Part shown: positions 35,711-48,000 of the stretch, in pieces
Numbering within the stretch: position 1 is the stretch's first letter
How the letters are laid out: every line of letters starts with the position of its first letter
Translations under genes and position numbers: made by a program
Assembly: GCF_016808095.1 (NCBI RefSeq)
Contig: NC_068971.1
Span: 16,287,501 to 16,351,500 of the forward strand
Direction: 5' to 3'
DNA: 64,000 nucleotides
Source: Vigna angularis
Lineage: Eukaryota; Streptophyta; Magnoliopsida; Fabales; Fabaceae
The notes under the pieces: generated by a model
Told to the model about the DNA's origin: nothing
Databases searched by the model: none
What the model saw: only the letters and a program-made list of their open reading frames with translations

Positions 35711-37165
35711 CTTGTCTATTGTTACATAAAAAAAATAGTTATGTTCTGACGTCAATAAGAAGTAAAGTTTAAAATTGAGAAGTATATAGTAGGAGTCCAT
35801 ACCGAGGGCTTAGGACTAAAATCAACCAAATATATAGGTCAGTCGATGAAAGACTGAAATGCTTGCCACACTGACAATCTCATTTTTTGGCACAAGAACA
35901 AATGCATCTAATACAACAATTTCATCGACTGTGACCTTCAGCTCATTTTTTCCTAGCTTCATACTATGAATTATAATGGTTGCCTCAAAGACTATGCCAT
36001 GAGCCACTAGCATGATCCCGATAGGATGTACAACATATAGCTGACATGAACGAGTCTCGTCCATGTCGTCCCCTGGGACGCCAGGAGGTAAACAACTTCC
36101 TTTGCCACTTCTATCTATCAAATTAAATGTTAGCTTATACAAAAAGTAAATTAATAAAAAAATTATTATTAAGTTTACCCGTGGGAGGCACAACATGTTC
36201 CACTACATGAGATGGCTACGGACACATACCATAACTCTCAAAACTGTTGTTGAAACTAGCGCATCACTTCAGTCACTTGTGAAGCGACTTCAGCATACAA
36301 CTCCACCCTGACCTTCTTTGTGATCTCCTTTGTGATCTCCTACTTCAGTCGTTGTTCATACTCTTGACTAAATGTGTATGAAGATGTGAGGAACTCCCAA
36401 AAAAGTGTATAATGCCTATGCCAATTTTACCAGCACGTACTCGTCTTGGGTGCTCAAGTCGTTCAATAGCAATGGCAAGAATATCCTGACGCCCTTCCTG
36501 ACTGAATTGACCTTGGGAGCTCTGCTTAACCAAGGAGTCCTCTAACATAACAAAACTTCAAAATTATTTAAAAGATCTATGTAATATGTATAACGAAAAT
36601 CTTGCCAAAATAAGAGAATTGATATCTTACAATTCTTTTTGATATTTCTCTAGCATTGTCAGAAGTATAGGAGCCCGATGATTGTAGACGAGCTAACTTC
36701 CACTTCTCATGCCGAGATGGTGGTGAAGGAGGATGAGGTTTACCATCCTCAAAAAGTGGGAGCTTATTGTCTGACTTCTGCTTGATTATTTTCTCTTCAA
36801 GCTTCTTGTATCCACCACGAAAAAATAACTGTGGATTTTTATTTTGAGCGCTTATACTCTATGCTTTAGACATTGTTTCCTGTGACATAATAAAACAATT
36901 GTTATGATAAAAAAATGTGAATGATGAATTGAATAATTTTAGTTACACTTACCTACCACGACTCTGATGTACGAATCTGTATAAATTGACGCCAAATTCT
37001 TAATCAACTATCGTATATTTTGAACATGAAGTTTCATTTCTTTTTACTTCGATAATATATATTGAAGTCAATTTTTTCGTAAAATCCCAAAATCTTTCAG
37101 CGATGGAAGATAAACATTTATTCCTTAGCGTGGCAACATTTGGAAAATCAAATGTCATGTACAAT

Positions 37166-38298
37166 CACTAGTGCAAAAATAACGTATAACATCACATGTT
37201 CAACGTCCAACCACTGAATAGCCAACGTTAAAAATGACTGGAGCATTTTTGTAAATAAATGCAATTATTAGACGTCGTTTAGAATTGTAATTCGACGTCA
37301 ATTAGCTATAAGACATCGAATATTCAGATGTCCGACGTCCTATTGGGTAAATTTTGCGAAAATGCTTGGCGCGAATGTCAAAATGTATTTACGTATGACG
37401 TCGAATGCCCTAGAATTAGACGTCAAAAGGATATAAAATGTCGAATGCCCCAACGTTAGACGTCAAAAGGTTAGTGAATTCAATAAAATTTTGAGCGGGA
37501 GATTGAAAATTCATTCACTTTATCTTAGCGTGCGAGACCCTCTTCTCTGCTCAAACTTTTCTAGAACGAAGTTTGACGACCATCACATGTAATCTTTCTT
37601 TCATTTGATACAAATGCATGTTAATTAATGAAGTTTGACGACCATCACATGTAATCTTTCTTTCATTTGATACAAATGCATGTTAATTAACTACTTCAGT
37701 ATGATTTTCGTTTGTTTTCTCTGATTATTTTTGTCTTCTTGTCCTTCATATGCGCATTATGCTTTCTCTCTTAGTGGTGGCAACACTTTATTCCGACGAA
37801 TTTACCTTTTGAAGGTTAGTTTTCTTGTTCGTTTTGAAGAACTTATTTGTTCAACTTGTTTGTTGTTTTTTTTGTTGAACTTTTTTGTTCTTGTTGTTGT
37901 TGTTTGGTTGAACTTGTTTGTTGTTATTGTTTGATTGAACTTGTTTCTTGTTAGTTATTGTTGTTTGTTGTTGATACTACACTACACATTCATAGTTCAT
38001 GCTTTATAAAATATCATAAAGTGAAATTTGTTGTTTTTCTACTTTTTAGGTCTCATAGAGTTGTAAAAAAGATCACAATTAATTAAAAAAAAATTAACGT
38101 CATATATTAACAAAATTCAACGTTAATTTGCTTTACTGGAAACGTCGGATTATTCTATGTCCGACGTCAATTAAGGTAAATTAACGTCAATTTTTTTAAA
38201 TACGACGTCAATTTAACGTCTCCCAATAAGATGTCAATCTCAAATTCGACGTGAAATGTTGAAAAACACAGACATTATATGGTATTTTTGTACTAGTG
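37166..38298. mobile_element. 1.13-kb non-autonomous CACTA element
   Basis: Left end CACTAGTGCAAAAATAACG (37166) and right end, reversed, CACTAGTACAAAAATACC (38298): inverted repeats matching at 15 of the first 16 positions. AAT on both sides (37163-37165, 38299-38301) is a perfect 3-bp duplication. ACGTC motifs are frequent in both subterminal regions. No transposase is encoded, so it would need TNP2 in trans. It lies in an intron of the second CACTA's TNPA-like gene. Confidence 0.9.
37568..37691 (+). repeat. 62-bp perfect tandem duplication
   Basis: The unit starting 'gaagtttgacgaccatcaca' at 37568 is repeated from 37630 without visible change, ending at 'ttaattaa'. It lies inside the small CACTA element. 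Such duplication is commonly a slippage or repair product. Confidence 0.9.
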
Positions 38299-39420
38299 AA
38301 TAAAGAAAATAAAAATATATCAATACAAATTTATCAATATAACCAAACTAGAATTTTGAGCAATATTAATTACCTTACCAATAGATCAAATGATGGAGTA
38401 AGGATAAAGATACGATCACATGTTAATTGATGAATCATTATTTTATACTATTCACTTAGCTTTTCACACCAAATTATATTAGTGAATTGTGTTTAATTCT
38501 CCATTATTGTCTCATTTTCACTAATTAGACTTCAAGAGAGCTCCAACACCATTTAATTTCATTTTATAATTTTAATTACTTTACTTTTGGACCAGATTTG
38601 ACTTTTGGGCCCAATTTTAGGTCAATTTTAGGAAAAGCCCACACTAAGGGCAAAATTGTAATTTGGGTTTTAAATACCCCATTTTTTGCGTTTTTCTCCT
38701 CTAGGTTTCAAGCTTGGGACGTTTTCTTCTACCCCCCCCCCTCCCCCTTTGGGGGTGTTAGGTTCTTTCTTTCCTTTCTCTTTTTATGTATTGAATCTCG
38801 CTTTCTAATTGAATGTCATTTTCGTTTCTTGCCTCCGATTTTGTTTTGCATTTTCGTTTCAAGCTTTCCATTTACGTTTTGCTCTCCAATTTAGACTTGC
38901 GTTTCCATTTCCATTTGCTATTTCTATTGCGTTTTTTAGATGAGTTTTGTTTGTTGCAATGTGTTATTTAATTTCGTTTTAATGGAAGAATGAACTGTTT
39001 GGGTTGGTGGTTATGGATATTGCTTCCTTGAGATTTCTAGATTGTGTTGATGGATTTGTTCTTGCCTTGCATGAGGTCAATTCAGCTTGTGTTTGCAATT
39101 GGGTATACGCTTTGTTGCCTAATTGATGTTTGATTTTCGCTTAGTTAATTGGATTGTTGGAAAATGTGTTTGCTTAATTCATGTTTTTGAAGACCAGATT
39201 AACCTTCACTTAGTTGGTTAATTTATGTTGGATTAGGGGTGAGAGTAATGTTTAATTGTGTTAATTTGTGATAAGAAGCATTGTAGTTGACGTAGACACC
39301 AACCTATTTTGAATCTTTGTTAAATTTTGTGTTTCATTTAGTTCACTTTTGTTCACAAACTATCCACAAAAACATCGTATGAGTCACTTCCTAGTCCATA
39401 CTAAACTTTATTCCACATTA
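38299..39420. other. Unassigned insert in the second CACTA
   Basis: About 1.1 kb lies between the small CACTA and TNPA-like exon 1. It contains a promoter-like 'tttaaataccccatt' near 38672, a C-run near 38733 and long T-rich stretches, which would suit an LTR or a captured promoter. I found no partner copy, no terminal repeats and no coding region. Confidence 0.4.
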
Positions 39421-39759
39421 AATTTGATTCGGGTACGACCTCGATCACTAATACTCCAAGGTAAGACCTAAAAACATCTGCATTTGGACCATATGCTACA
39501 CCGGTGACCACGTTAACAATGACAAGTGTCCTCTCACCTGCATTTCTTCTATGCATAAGTTGTCTCAACCTGGTCGTTCCTCTAGTTGATCTAGAATTGG
39601 GGACCTCATCCCCTGATGAATGTGGTGCCTCAGTCATATATCTGTCACAATAAATAACATGCAAGATTAATAAAAGACTTATAAAATAACATATATTATT
39701 TAACAAAAGTCATAAATGTTTACACAAATATGAAATTCATACATAATGATATGGATTGG

Positions 39760-41643
39760 TCATATGTATATTCCCTCATTGTGATCTTCCCAAATGGCAT
39801 GTACATCGTCAACTAGAGGGTTTATATCCAAATTTATTGTCGTTTTAAATGGATAGGTGTCAACAATATGAAGATTAGTTAGATTCTCTTCGTTAACATC
39901 AATTTGGTTTTTTTCTTGAAGATCGACATACAAATGATCAGACGCATGATGATTGACATAAAAACCTGACTTGCTTGATATGCCATGATAAAGCGTTCGT
40001 CTCGATAACCAACCTTTCAAAAATCAACTAGTGTCATACCAGATTCATCTATTTTGACACCACTCTTATTATCAACCCACTTACATTTGAACAATGGAAC
40101 AAAAAACTTAATGTAATCAACCTCCTATATCTCTTCTATTCTACCATAATAACTCATTGATCCAAGTACAGGATTTTGATCTTTGGATGAAGAAAAATTG
40201 TAGCGACTCAACTTCTAGATTGACGCCACTATTTTGTACTTTGCTTTTATCATCCAAAGTCTTCGTATAAAGTGTGCAATTATTAATTTCATAGCCTATA
40301 CAACATACAACATCAAACTTTAAACCATTTGCTAGCCACAACAAAGTCTCAAAAGACTGTGACTCTTTCAAGACTTCAAATTTGAACCAGGACAAGAATG
40401 TTCTGTTATGCTCCATCAACTGTCATATCTGATCTGTGTTATTTAATATGTACATATGTGCTTGAATAAATTCTTCATGATCTTTCGTCACCACATTCAC
40501 ACTTTAGATGTTTTTACGTATTGAACATCTATTCAACCATGATGTGCGAGGAACTCCTATCGGATTTGCTCTAGTCATATAATCTGAACAAAACTTGATA
40601 CTTTCTTCAGCAATATACCTTTCAACCATTGAACCTTCTATACGATATTAATTTTTGACGTACCCTTTCAAAATATTCATATAATGCTCAATAGGATACA
40701 TCCATCTTAAGTATACTAGTCAACACAACTTGATTTCTCTAACCAAATGAATAAGTAAATTTACCATGATTCAAAAAGGGATGGAGGGAAAAACATTTCT
40801 AGTTGACACATGATGATAATAATCTCGCCTTGAAGTTTATCTAACTTTGCAAGATCAATGAATTTACTACAAATTGACGAGAAAAATGAACACAATCGAG
40901 TTATGGTGTGCCTAACATTTTTGGCCAAAATTCCACGAATAGCCACTGCTAACAATTGTTGCATTAATCCACATGTTGGACACTTTGTCAAAAATTCATA
41001 CTTTTTCCTATATAATATGCAATCATTCGGACATGCATGTATCTTCTTATACTTCATACCCATCGGACAAAGAATTTTTTTGCATCATAATTACGAGTGG
41101 GTAATGTATTTCCATCTGGCAGCATTTCATTCAACAACGAACACAATTCTGTAAAACTCTTATCAGTCCATCCATTGGTCGCCTTCAAATTCATGAGTCT
41201 TAACACTGTTGACAACCATCTGAACTTAGTTGAACCAACATACAAAGGAGTCTCTGCATCACTGGACATCGTTTAATACACATGCGCTTGGGCAAAAGCT
41301 TCTACACCAACATCGCGGATCATGTCCTCTAATTTGTCTTCTTTCGGTTGATCTTCCATGGTGGAATCGAATACATTTTCAGTTGGAGAGAGTGTTGGAA
41401 AGTCAATTAATTCGCCGTGCCATATCCATGTTCTATAACTTCGTAGGAAACCATCACAGATAAGATGTTCCCTAATATCGGTTGCGTTCAACTTCCTTCC
41501 ATTCAAATAGTTGACACAATGCATCTAAACTTCACTTCATCATCACTTGTACTCTTATGATGTTGCGCAAACTGTATAAATTCTTCTACCTCTCTTTCGT
41601 ACTCAGCATTGATGCATTGTGAATTCATTCAATGTCGATCCAT
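39760..41643 (-). pseudogene. TNP2-like transposase with internal deletion
   Basis: On the minus strand it starts M-D-R-H-stop-M-N (41643), with W-I-W-H-G-E, F-T-E-L-C-S-L-L-N-E-M-L-P, then C-P-N-D-C and C-P-T-C-G-L near 40970. There it joins directly to M-Q-Q-L-L-A-V-A-I-R-G-I-L, which in the first element belongs to the DUF4218 region about 1.2 kb of unduplicated coding sequence downstream. The Transposase_21 core is therefore gone. A DUF4216-like end is recognisable at 40400-39760. Stops occur throughout. It could not cut DNA even without the stops. Confidence 0.8.
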
Positions 41644-42350
41644 ATGCATATTTACTGAAATTGTTTACACAATTTCAATAATCTTGAATCATCGCTTTTG
41701 TATTCAAGGTGCGACCATATCCCATTCAAGAAGATTCATTTTTTTTAGTTTATTAAACATATAAATTTTAAACAACAAATCTAAAATTTCACGAAATGTT
41801 GTCAGCATTTCGCATTGATCTTCAGGTTACACAAAATGAAAGTGATTATAAATCACAATAAAGTATGCACCCAAAGATCAATACAAAACAAAAGTGCAAA
41901 TTTTCATGAAATTTAAGACATATATATTAAAATTTTTGTATATTAATAAACTATGAAAAAGTTATTACTCTTCTTAAACAAAAAGTTATTACTCTTCTTA
42001 AACTGTCTAACCGGACAATTCAAGATTCAATACTTGTAAATTATTATTACTATCTCCTTTCTTTTAATTTGTAAAAAGTACACTTGTTAAAAAAAATTGG
42101 AGATAGGAAATAGTTTTTGTATTGAATCTCAAACGAGAAACTAAGGCTAATTCAAAACATGAATATATTTAAACAAACAAATAATTACATATGCAACATA
42201 CAATATATTCAAGTAAAAAATATATTCAAGCAAACAATATATTCAAGCAAACAAATAACTACATATGAAATATACAATATATTCAAGCAAACAATATATT
42301 CCAGCAAACAAATAATTATATGTTCATATTAAAAGGAAAATTTGAAGAAT

Positions 42351-42836
42351 ATTTACTTGGAAGCGTGAAAGTCGGTCAACTATGGAGAATATCCATGTTT
42401 TATAAGCTATAAAATCTCACCACAAAATATAATATCTGCACAAAAAGAAACAAACACGAAGTTGAGCTTCAACTTGCAAGGGACTGGATTTTTGATCTTT
42501 TATTTAGATATTTATGCTACACTTCTGCAAGTTATTCTCCTTCTTGATTAAATACCAAATAGAGAAATATCAAATATGGAAATATGCAATGGAATTTTCA
42601 ATAACATTTTGGATAAGAAAAACTATGAATGAGTTTAGGAAACTCAAAAAAGACACATTGACTAAAGGTCATACATTTTAGGCCTCCAAAGAATATGAAA
42701 TAACAAAATTGCATCTAAGTGTTTTTCTTTTTTGAAAGTTGTATATTTTTGTTTTTATATGTCTAATAGTTCTATATTAATTTTGTTGAGATTGTTGATA
42801 GGGGGAGCACGGGTTTACCTGAACCTACAATCTTAG
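42351..42836. other. Spacer before the SIRE-like LTR
   Basis: No gene is seen. The last 40 bp (42799-42836) include 'agggggagcac', which resembles a polypurine tract, directly before the LTR start. That would make 42837 the start of a 3' LTR as well as a 5' LTR, but no pol sequence precedes it. Confidence 0.4.
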
Positions 42837-43932
42837 TGATATTTGTGTTTTTGATGATGACAACACATAATTAAAACACATGAGTATTCTATGTTACATG
42901 TTCTATGCTTACATGTTATATGTTTTTGTTTACTATGATAAATCTGTATAAGCATATTTGTGAACATGATTGTGTTGTTCATTGCATATCACTGTGTTTA
43001 ATATGTGATTTTATATGTGAACATGATTTTATATGGAAAACCACAAGCACTTTTGTTGAACTTTAATGTGTAGCAAAACAATTGTTTTAAGTCGATTACA
43101 TTATGGGATGAATAGATTAAAACTCATGTATTTACACAAACTTTTATCAAGTGTGTTGTGAGTTATTTTGAAGAGAAAAGTTTTCAAAAATGTGTTAAGT
43201 GATTTTTCTTAATCGACTGCATGCAATGTCTATTCGACTAACTTGGTTGTTATTTTGAAAACTGATTGAATGTTTGACATTACTGTCTTAACGGTCATAT
43301 TTTTAAATATATTGACCATGCATTTATTGTAAGTCGATTGTATTAAATGTCCATTCAATTAATGAGCTCGACTGATGTTAGTTTGTTATAACTGCAAGAT
43401 GCATTCGACCACATTAGTAGTGAAATCGATTAAAACAAGTCTGATGTGTGTATTACTATAAATTGACGTTGTTTTTAATTATGTGAGAACTTTTGTGAAT
43501 CTGACATTTTCATATCTTTTACAGAAAGTTGTGTGATCTTACAGAGAAAGAAAAAGCTCCAAGAACCAAGATTGACCGTGGTGATCAAAGACTTGAGGTT
43601 TCTTGAGAAGCACGGCTTGCTGATTTGAACGTCTGATCAATCTGCACAACTGGGTGTATTTTGCATGATCAGGATCTACAGTCTTTAAAGATTGTCTTGG
43701 ATTCCCTGTGGTGTTAGCAGGAAGAAGAACGGTGTTCTTGACTTTGAGAGTGTCTCAAAGGGATAGACAACAGAAGAGGGTGTTCTTGTTGCTGGTCTTG
43801 TTTGTGTTGTTGCCTATATTTAGATTAGAGGGTTAGAGAGGTGTTTTACATTTTTTTATGTGAGATCTCCGTAAAAACCTTGTTGTAAAAACCTTGATCT
43901 TTATAGAGCATTTGCTTCTTGTGGTTGGAAGG

Positions 43933-45267
43933 TGATAACAGTTGAAAAACTGTTATTTTTATACTTAAATTTGACCTTAAAGACAACCTTTATGACTTAG
44001 AAACTAGCTTGGAATCATGTTTTTTGAAGTTTTGGAAATAAGAGAGTTGGACAGGTTTTATGCTTGATTTCCTTGTTTTTTAGATGAATTGAGTGAAAGA
44101 AGTGAAGGACCTAAGAGTTGGATTCAGAAAAGGAAGAAAAAGTGCATAAAAGGAAGAAGCCGCAAGTACCGCTAAGCGCCATTGACCGCTGAGCGGCACT
44201 TTGAAGACCCGTAGTCACCGCTGAGGGGCAAAACTGTAGTTGAGGGGCAGAATATCAGTCACGCGCTTACTGTTGAGCGGTATTTACCGCTGAGCGACAT
44301 TCTTATGGGCTTGGGCTTACTTTTCTGTAATCTTTAGAATACTATATAAGGTTTTAGTTAACCTAGATCAGTTATCTTTGGCTGGAACGAAGCAGAAACA
44401 CACTCTTTCACCCCTTGGAGGAGGATTTTGTATGCTACAGCTCCTTTCTCACCTTTCTAGGATTTTATCTTTCACTCTTTCATCGTATTTCATCTAGTTT
44501 CACCATGAATATGGTGAACTAAACATTTATTGTTGTTGGGGAATCAATGTAGTCCTTTGAAACTCTCATGTATTGAATTTGTTCTTCAAGATATTTTTTA
44601 AGATACATGCTTTCTTTCATTAATTGTTAGGATTTTTCCTCTTTGCTCAAAGCATGCATTGTTTAACTCATTCGATGTCATGATTATTGATTTTGTCGAT
44701 ATGGACACATACGAGGAAATCTAGATCTGGGGAATCTCTCCCAATAGTAGTATAAACCTAGACATAGGAGTATGATGGTTGGTTGCCTTTAAGCTTTTGT
44801 GTTGTGTAATGCATGAGTAATTGCTAGGGAGACAAGACATTGTAAACTAGTGATTATGATTAGGCTTTCTTCGCCGAGACATTGGGTTTAAGGTAATTTA
44901 GAAAGTGGCATTAACAATTAATAAAGAAAGATGAATTCTTGATTACATGAGAGTGGATAGGATGAAATTGATCAACCCCAACAACATATTCATTCATATA
45001 TTTCAAACCACGTGTTTTGTTTCTTCTTGCCCATTGATAAATACATGCATTCATATTTACTTTCCAGTATTTTGCATTTAAAACTTACAAGAATTGGTTC
45101 TACAAGTCTTAGATAATCAATAAATCACATAATTGTCTAGGCCGTGAGTCCTTTGGGAGAACGATATTTGGTCTTACCAGTTTTATTACTTGATACGATT
45201 CGGTTACACTTGCCAAGGGTTAACAAGTTTTTGGCGCCGTTGCCAGGGATCAAAAATTTGTTCATCA
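43933..45267 (+). mobile_element. Athila-like LTR plus primer-binding site inside the SIRE-like LTR
   Basis: Starts TGATAACAGTTG and ends TTAACA at 45225, followed by a TGGCGCCGTTGCCAGGG primer site (45232-45248) and about 19 bp more, to 'ttcatca'. The surrounding LTR resumes at 'gatggatactggatgtagg' and is continuous with the uninterrupted copy at 154-715. Flanks 'gaagg' and 'gatgg' differ at one base, suggesting a decayed target duplication. An ordinary solo LTR should not keep the primer site. Confidence 0.75.
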
Positions 45268-45541
45268 GATGGATACTGGATGTAGGCTTGGCCGAACCAG
45301 TATAAAAATAAACGTTTGAATTTTCTGATCCCTACACTCTTTTATTAAGTCAATTACTTTGTTAGTATATTCGATTAAGTTTACTACTGCATTGCATATC
45401 TTTTAACTTGCGATTCAAGAAAAGTGTAAAAGATCTTATTTTGTGAAATATTTTTTGCAAGATTATATTTTTTACACTTCACCAATGCACCCCCCCCCCC
45501 CTCTTTTGGTGTGAGAAACTAAGTCATTATATTTTAACAAT

Positions 45542-45553
45542 TGGCACCAGAGC
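45542..45553 (+). promoter_or_regulatory. Primer-binding site of the SIRE-like element
   Basis: TGGCACCAGAGC two bases after the LTR end resembles TGGTATCAGAGC, the initiator tRNA-Met site of most plant Copia elements, with two differences. It supports 45539 as the end of the 5' LTR. Confidence 0.75.
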
Positions 45554-45621
45554 TGATTTTCATAAAATATTTGAAAAACAAATCGATTACTATTTTTGAT
45601 TAATCAATTTGATCCTGAGAA

Positions 45622-47367
45622 ATGGCTTTCACTTCTCAAACCTTTGGTGAAGGTGCATCAACATATAAACCACCTCTATTTGCTCGTAAGAAGTATGCTT
45701 TTTGTAAAATGAGGATGCAGATTTTTCTTGAATTAGTGGATAAAGGAGAATGGGATGCCACTCGTAACGGTCTATATGAGCCCACTCAAATCATCAATGG
45801 AAAAGTTGTTTTGAAAAACTTTTCAAAGTGGACTTGGGATGAGAATCGTAGAGCTAAATATGATGTTAAACCTAGAAATGTTATTGCCTCTGCACTAACC
45901 ATTGATGAATTTTTCAGGATTTCCCAATTCAAGACTGCCAAAGAAATGTGGGAAGTTCTTGAGGTGACACATGAAGGCACATATGAGGTAAAGTGTGCCA
46001 GGAAAAACTCCCTTATGCAAGAATATGAATTATTCAGGATGAAGGCTGGTGAGACTATCTACGAAGTGCAGAAAAGATTCATTCATATAGTAAATCACTT
46101 GATGGCTCTCAGCAAAGTGTTTGATAAAGAGGAGATCAATATCAAAATCCTGAAGAGTCTCAATAGGAGCTGGCAGCCAAAGGTAACAGACATATCAGAA
46201 TCTAGAGATTTAACTAACATGAATATGGCAACTCTTTGTGGCAAGCTTAGGGAGCATGAACTAGAACATGGAAGGCTAAGAGAGGAAGAAGAAATTGAGG
46301 AGAAGAAATCAATTACCCTCAAAGCCACAAGCAAGAAGTCCTCCAAGAAGGTTTAATCTGAAGTTGAATCAGATGCACAAGTATCAGAAAAAGAGATCAT
46401 GAACATGGTGGTAAGAAAATTTAATAAGTTCATGAAAAATAGAAATTCTGCTACTGACAATGCAGGTCCTTCAAAAGAAAGAAAGAGTTCAAGAAACAAC
46501 ACTGTACAGTGCTATGAATGTGGAAAATAAGGTCACATCAAGTATGACTGTCCAAACTTGAAGAACAAGCAGAAAGCAATCACAAAGTACCCTTAGGAAA
46601 AAAACAGAAAGCAAAGAAAAGTATATATAGCTTGGGAAAACAGTGATGGTGATTCTTCAAGCGATGATGATTGCAGTGTGGAAGAGGAATCAAATTTATG
46701 TTTCATGGCAGGCTCTACAAATTCTAATGATGACAACGATGATGATTTTGAAACTGAGCCTATCGAGGTGAAGTATCACATACTGCTGGATGCTTTTCAG
46801 GAAATTCATGCAGAAGCCATGCGACTCCAATATAAGGTGAATTGATTATCCTCTGAAAGAAATGACTATGGGTACAACATTGATAATCTTGTAGAGGAAA
46901 ACGATAAATTGAAAAATGAGTTAGAAATTGCTTTGAAATCTGCAAAGACAGTTAAAACAGAAATACAAATGGTTGAAAAGAAGTGTGATAATTGTCCTGT
47001 GCACATTGAGAAAAGTGATTACTTAACCAGCACTCTAACTAAATTTAATCAAGGAAAAGAAAATTTGGATGTTGTGTTAAGATCATTTGGTAAAGCAATT
47101 AATAGGCAAGGCATTGGCTATAAAGCAAAAAGTAATAGGATCAATCCCAAGAAATGTATTGATCTGAGTAAGCCCTTTACTAATGCATGTTTTTATTGCA
47201 ATACAATCGGTTACAATGTAAGAAATTTCTATTATAGAAAGGTTGGAGTTCCTAAAGGAAAATACAAATGGATTTCTAAGGAACAACCTCCTGCAACTGA
47301 CAAGAAAGGACCCAAGTTTATGTGGGTACCAGTGTCAAAACCATTCAATTGTTTTGCAGGGAAGTAG
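45622..47367 (+). pseudogene. SIRE-like Copia gag with in-frame stops
   Basis: One frame runs from M-A-F-T-S-Q (45622) to the stop at 47365. The N-terminal 245 residues form a UBN2/DUF4219-type gag (W-E-V-L-E-V-T-H-E-G-T, F-I-H-I-V-N-H-L). A zinc knuckle follows at about 46510 (C-Y-E-C-G-K-stop-G-H-I-K-Y-D-C), a Ser/Asp-rich acidic tract near 46640-46760 and a coiled-coil-like region. A second cysteine motif, C-F-Y-C, follows near 47190, but its His partner is damaged. In-frame stops are TAA at 46354, TAA at 46528, TAG at 46594 and TGA at 46843. No frameshift is needed, so decay was by point mutation. The nucleocapsid role is inferred from the family. Confidence 0.85.
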
Positions 47368-47369
47368 CT

Positions 47370-48000
47370 GCAACTGAAGCAGTGCAGAACTCAAGGATCA
47401 ACTATAGTGAAGAAATCTTATGTTCTTGAGTATCTAAAATGTGGTAACCGTAGCAATTATTTTCATACATTCATGCATCATAAATGTTGATATCAATGAT
47501 TGTTGTATGCATGTCTGTTGAATGTCTATATGATTGACTGGATTGTATGAAAATCTGATTACACGACTGTTAATCGATTATGTTATGAATGGAGTCGAAT
47601 ATGTTCTATGTGTGTGTTTCTCTATTTTAAGTAACACTCTATTAAACACTAAGTCGACTATGTTTTTAATAAAGTCGATTAATTTTCACTGTTATGAGCT
47701 TTTTCTGGTTTTGAAAATTTTGGACTTGTTGAAGTCGATTAATTTTGTTTTGGAGTGAAAGTGAATTTTTTAAGTTCCCTCCAAATCTTATTATTGGTCT
47801 ATTAACCATAAAACGAAGAAGTTTGTCACTCTCTTTCCCTACACTCTTACATTGTCTTTGTTCTTCATTGATTGCATTCCAAGAAAACTTCAAAGATTTC
47901 AAAAAGGTTTTTAAAGCACAATTTTTTAAAGGGGAAAACCAATTCACCCTCCCCCCCCCCCCCCTCTTAGTTGAGAATATTGGCTAAACTTTTTCTGCAG
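47370..48000 (+). other. 3' part of the SIRE-like element, probably LTR-derived
   Basis: No coding region. It has TCGATTA motifs near 47573, 47677 and 47735, like the LTRs at 22222-23285 and 42837-45539, and ends in a long C-run with 'ctcttag' near 47950-47970 as those LTRs do. I could not align its 5' half with either LTR. Confidence 0.45.

Larger units (their letters stand above)
35822..39706 (-). pseudogene. TNPA-like gene of the second CACTA, split
   Basis: Exon 1 (about 39640-39430) has G-P-N-A-D-V-F-R-S-Y-L-G, matching G-P-N-A-D-R-F-R-S-Y-L-G of the first element. Exon 2 (about 37160-36965) has F-D-F-P-N-V and S-I-A-E-R-F-W-D-F. A later exon (about 36860-36650) has F-R-G-G-Y-K-K-L-E-E-K, and 36548-36400 has Q-G-Q-F-S-Q-E-G-R-Q-D-I-L. 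The block 36196-35822 corresponds to the G-R-V-L-E-G-G region of the first copy. The intron between exons 1 and 2 has been expanded by insertions. Stops and shifts are frequent, so no protein is expected. Confidence 0.65.
34674..42350 (-). mobile_element. Second CACTA element, minus strand, decayed
   Basis: The gene order matches the element at 15504-25381 on the opposite strand: the small-ORF remnant (about 41900-41770), TNP2 (41643-39760), the TNPA-like exons (39706-35822) and Ulp1-like exons (35710-34740). Every gene has several stops and frameshifts, so this copy is much older. A TNPA-gene intron hosts a small CACTA (37166-38298) and about 1.1 kb of unassigned DNA. Neither outer end is visible: the left side runs into the CACTA end at 34673, and the right side fades near 42350. 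Confidence 0.75.
42837..47985 (+). mobile_element. SIRE-like Copia element with gag only
   Basis: 5' LTR 42837-45539 (starting TGATATTTGTGTTTTTGATG, ending in a C-run and 'attttaaca'), primer-binding site at 45542, gag at 45622-47367 and then 0.6 kb of LTR-like or 3' sequence to 47985, ending in another C-run and 'ctcttag'. Protease, integrase, RT and RNase H are absent. The LTR is interrupted by an Athila-like LTR. The right part is not an obvious copy of the 5' LTR, so its identity as 3' LTR is uncertain. Confidence 0.65.
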
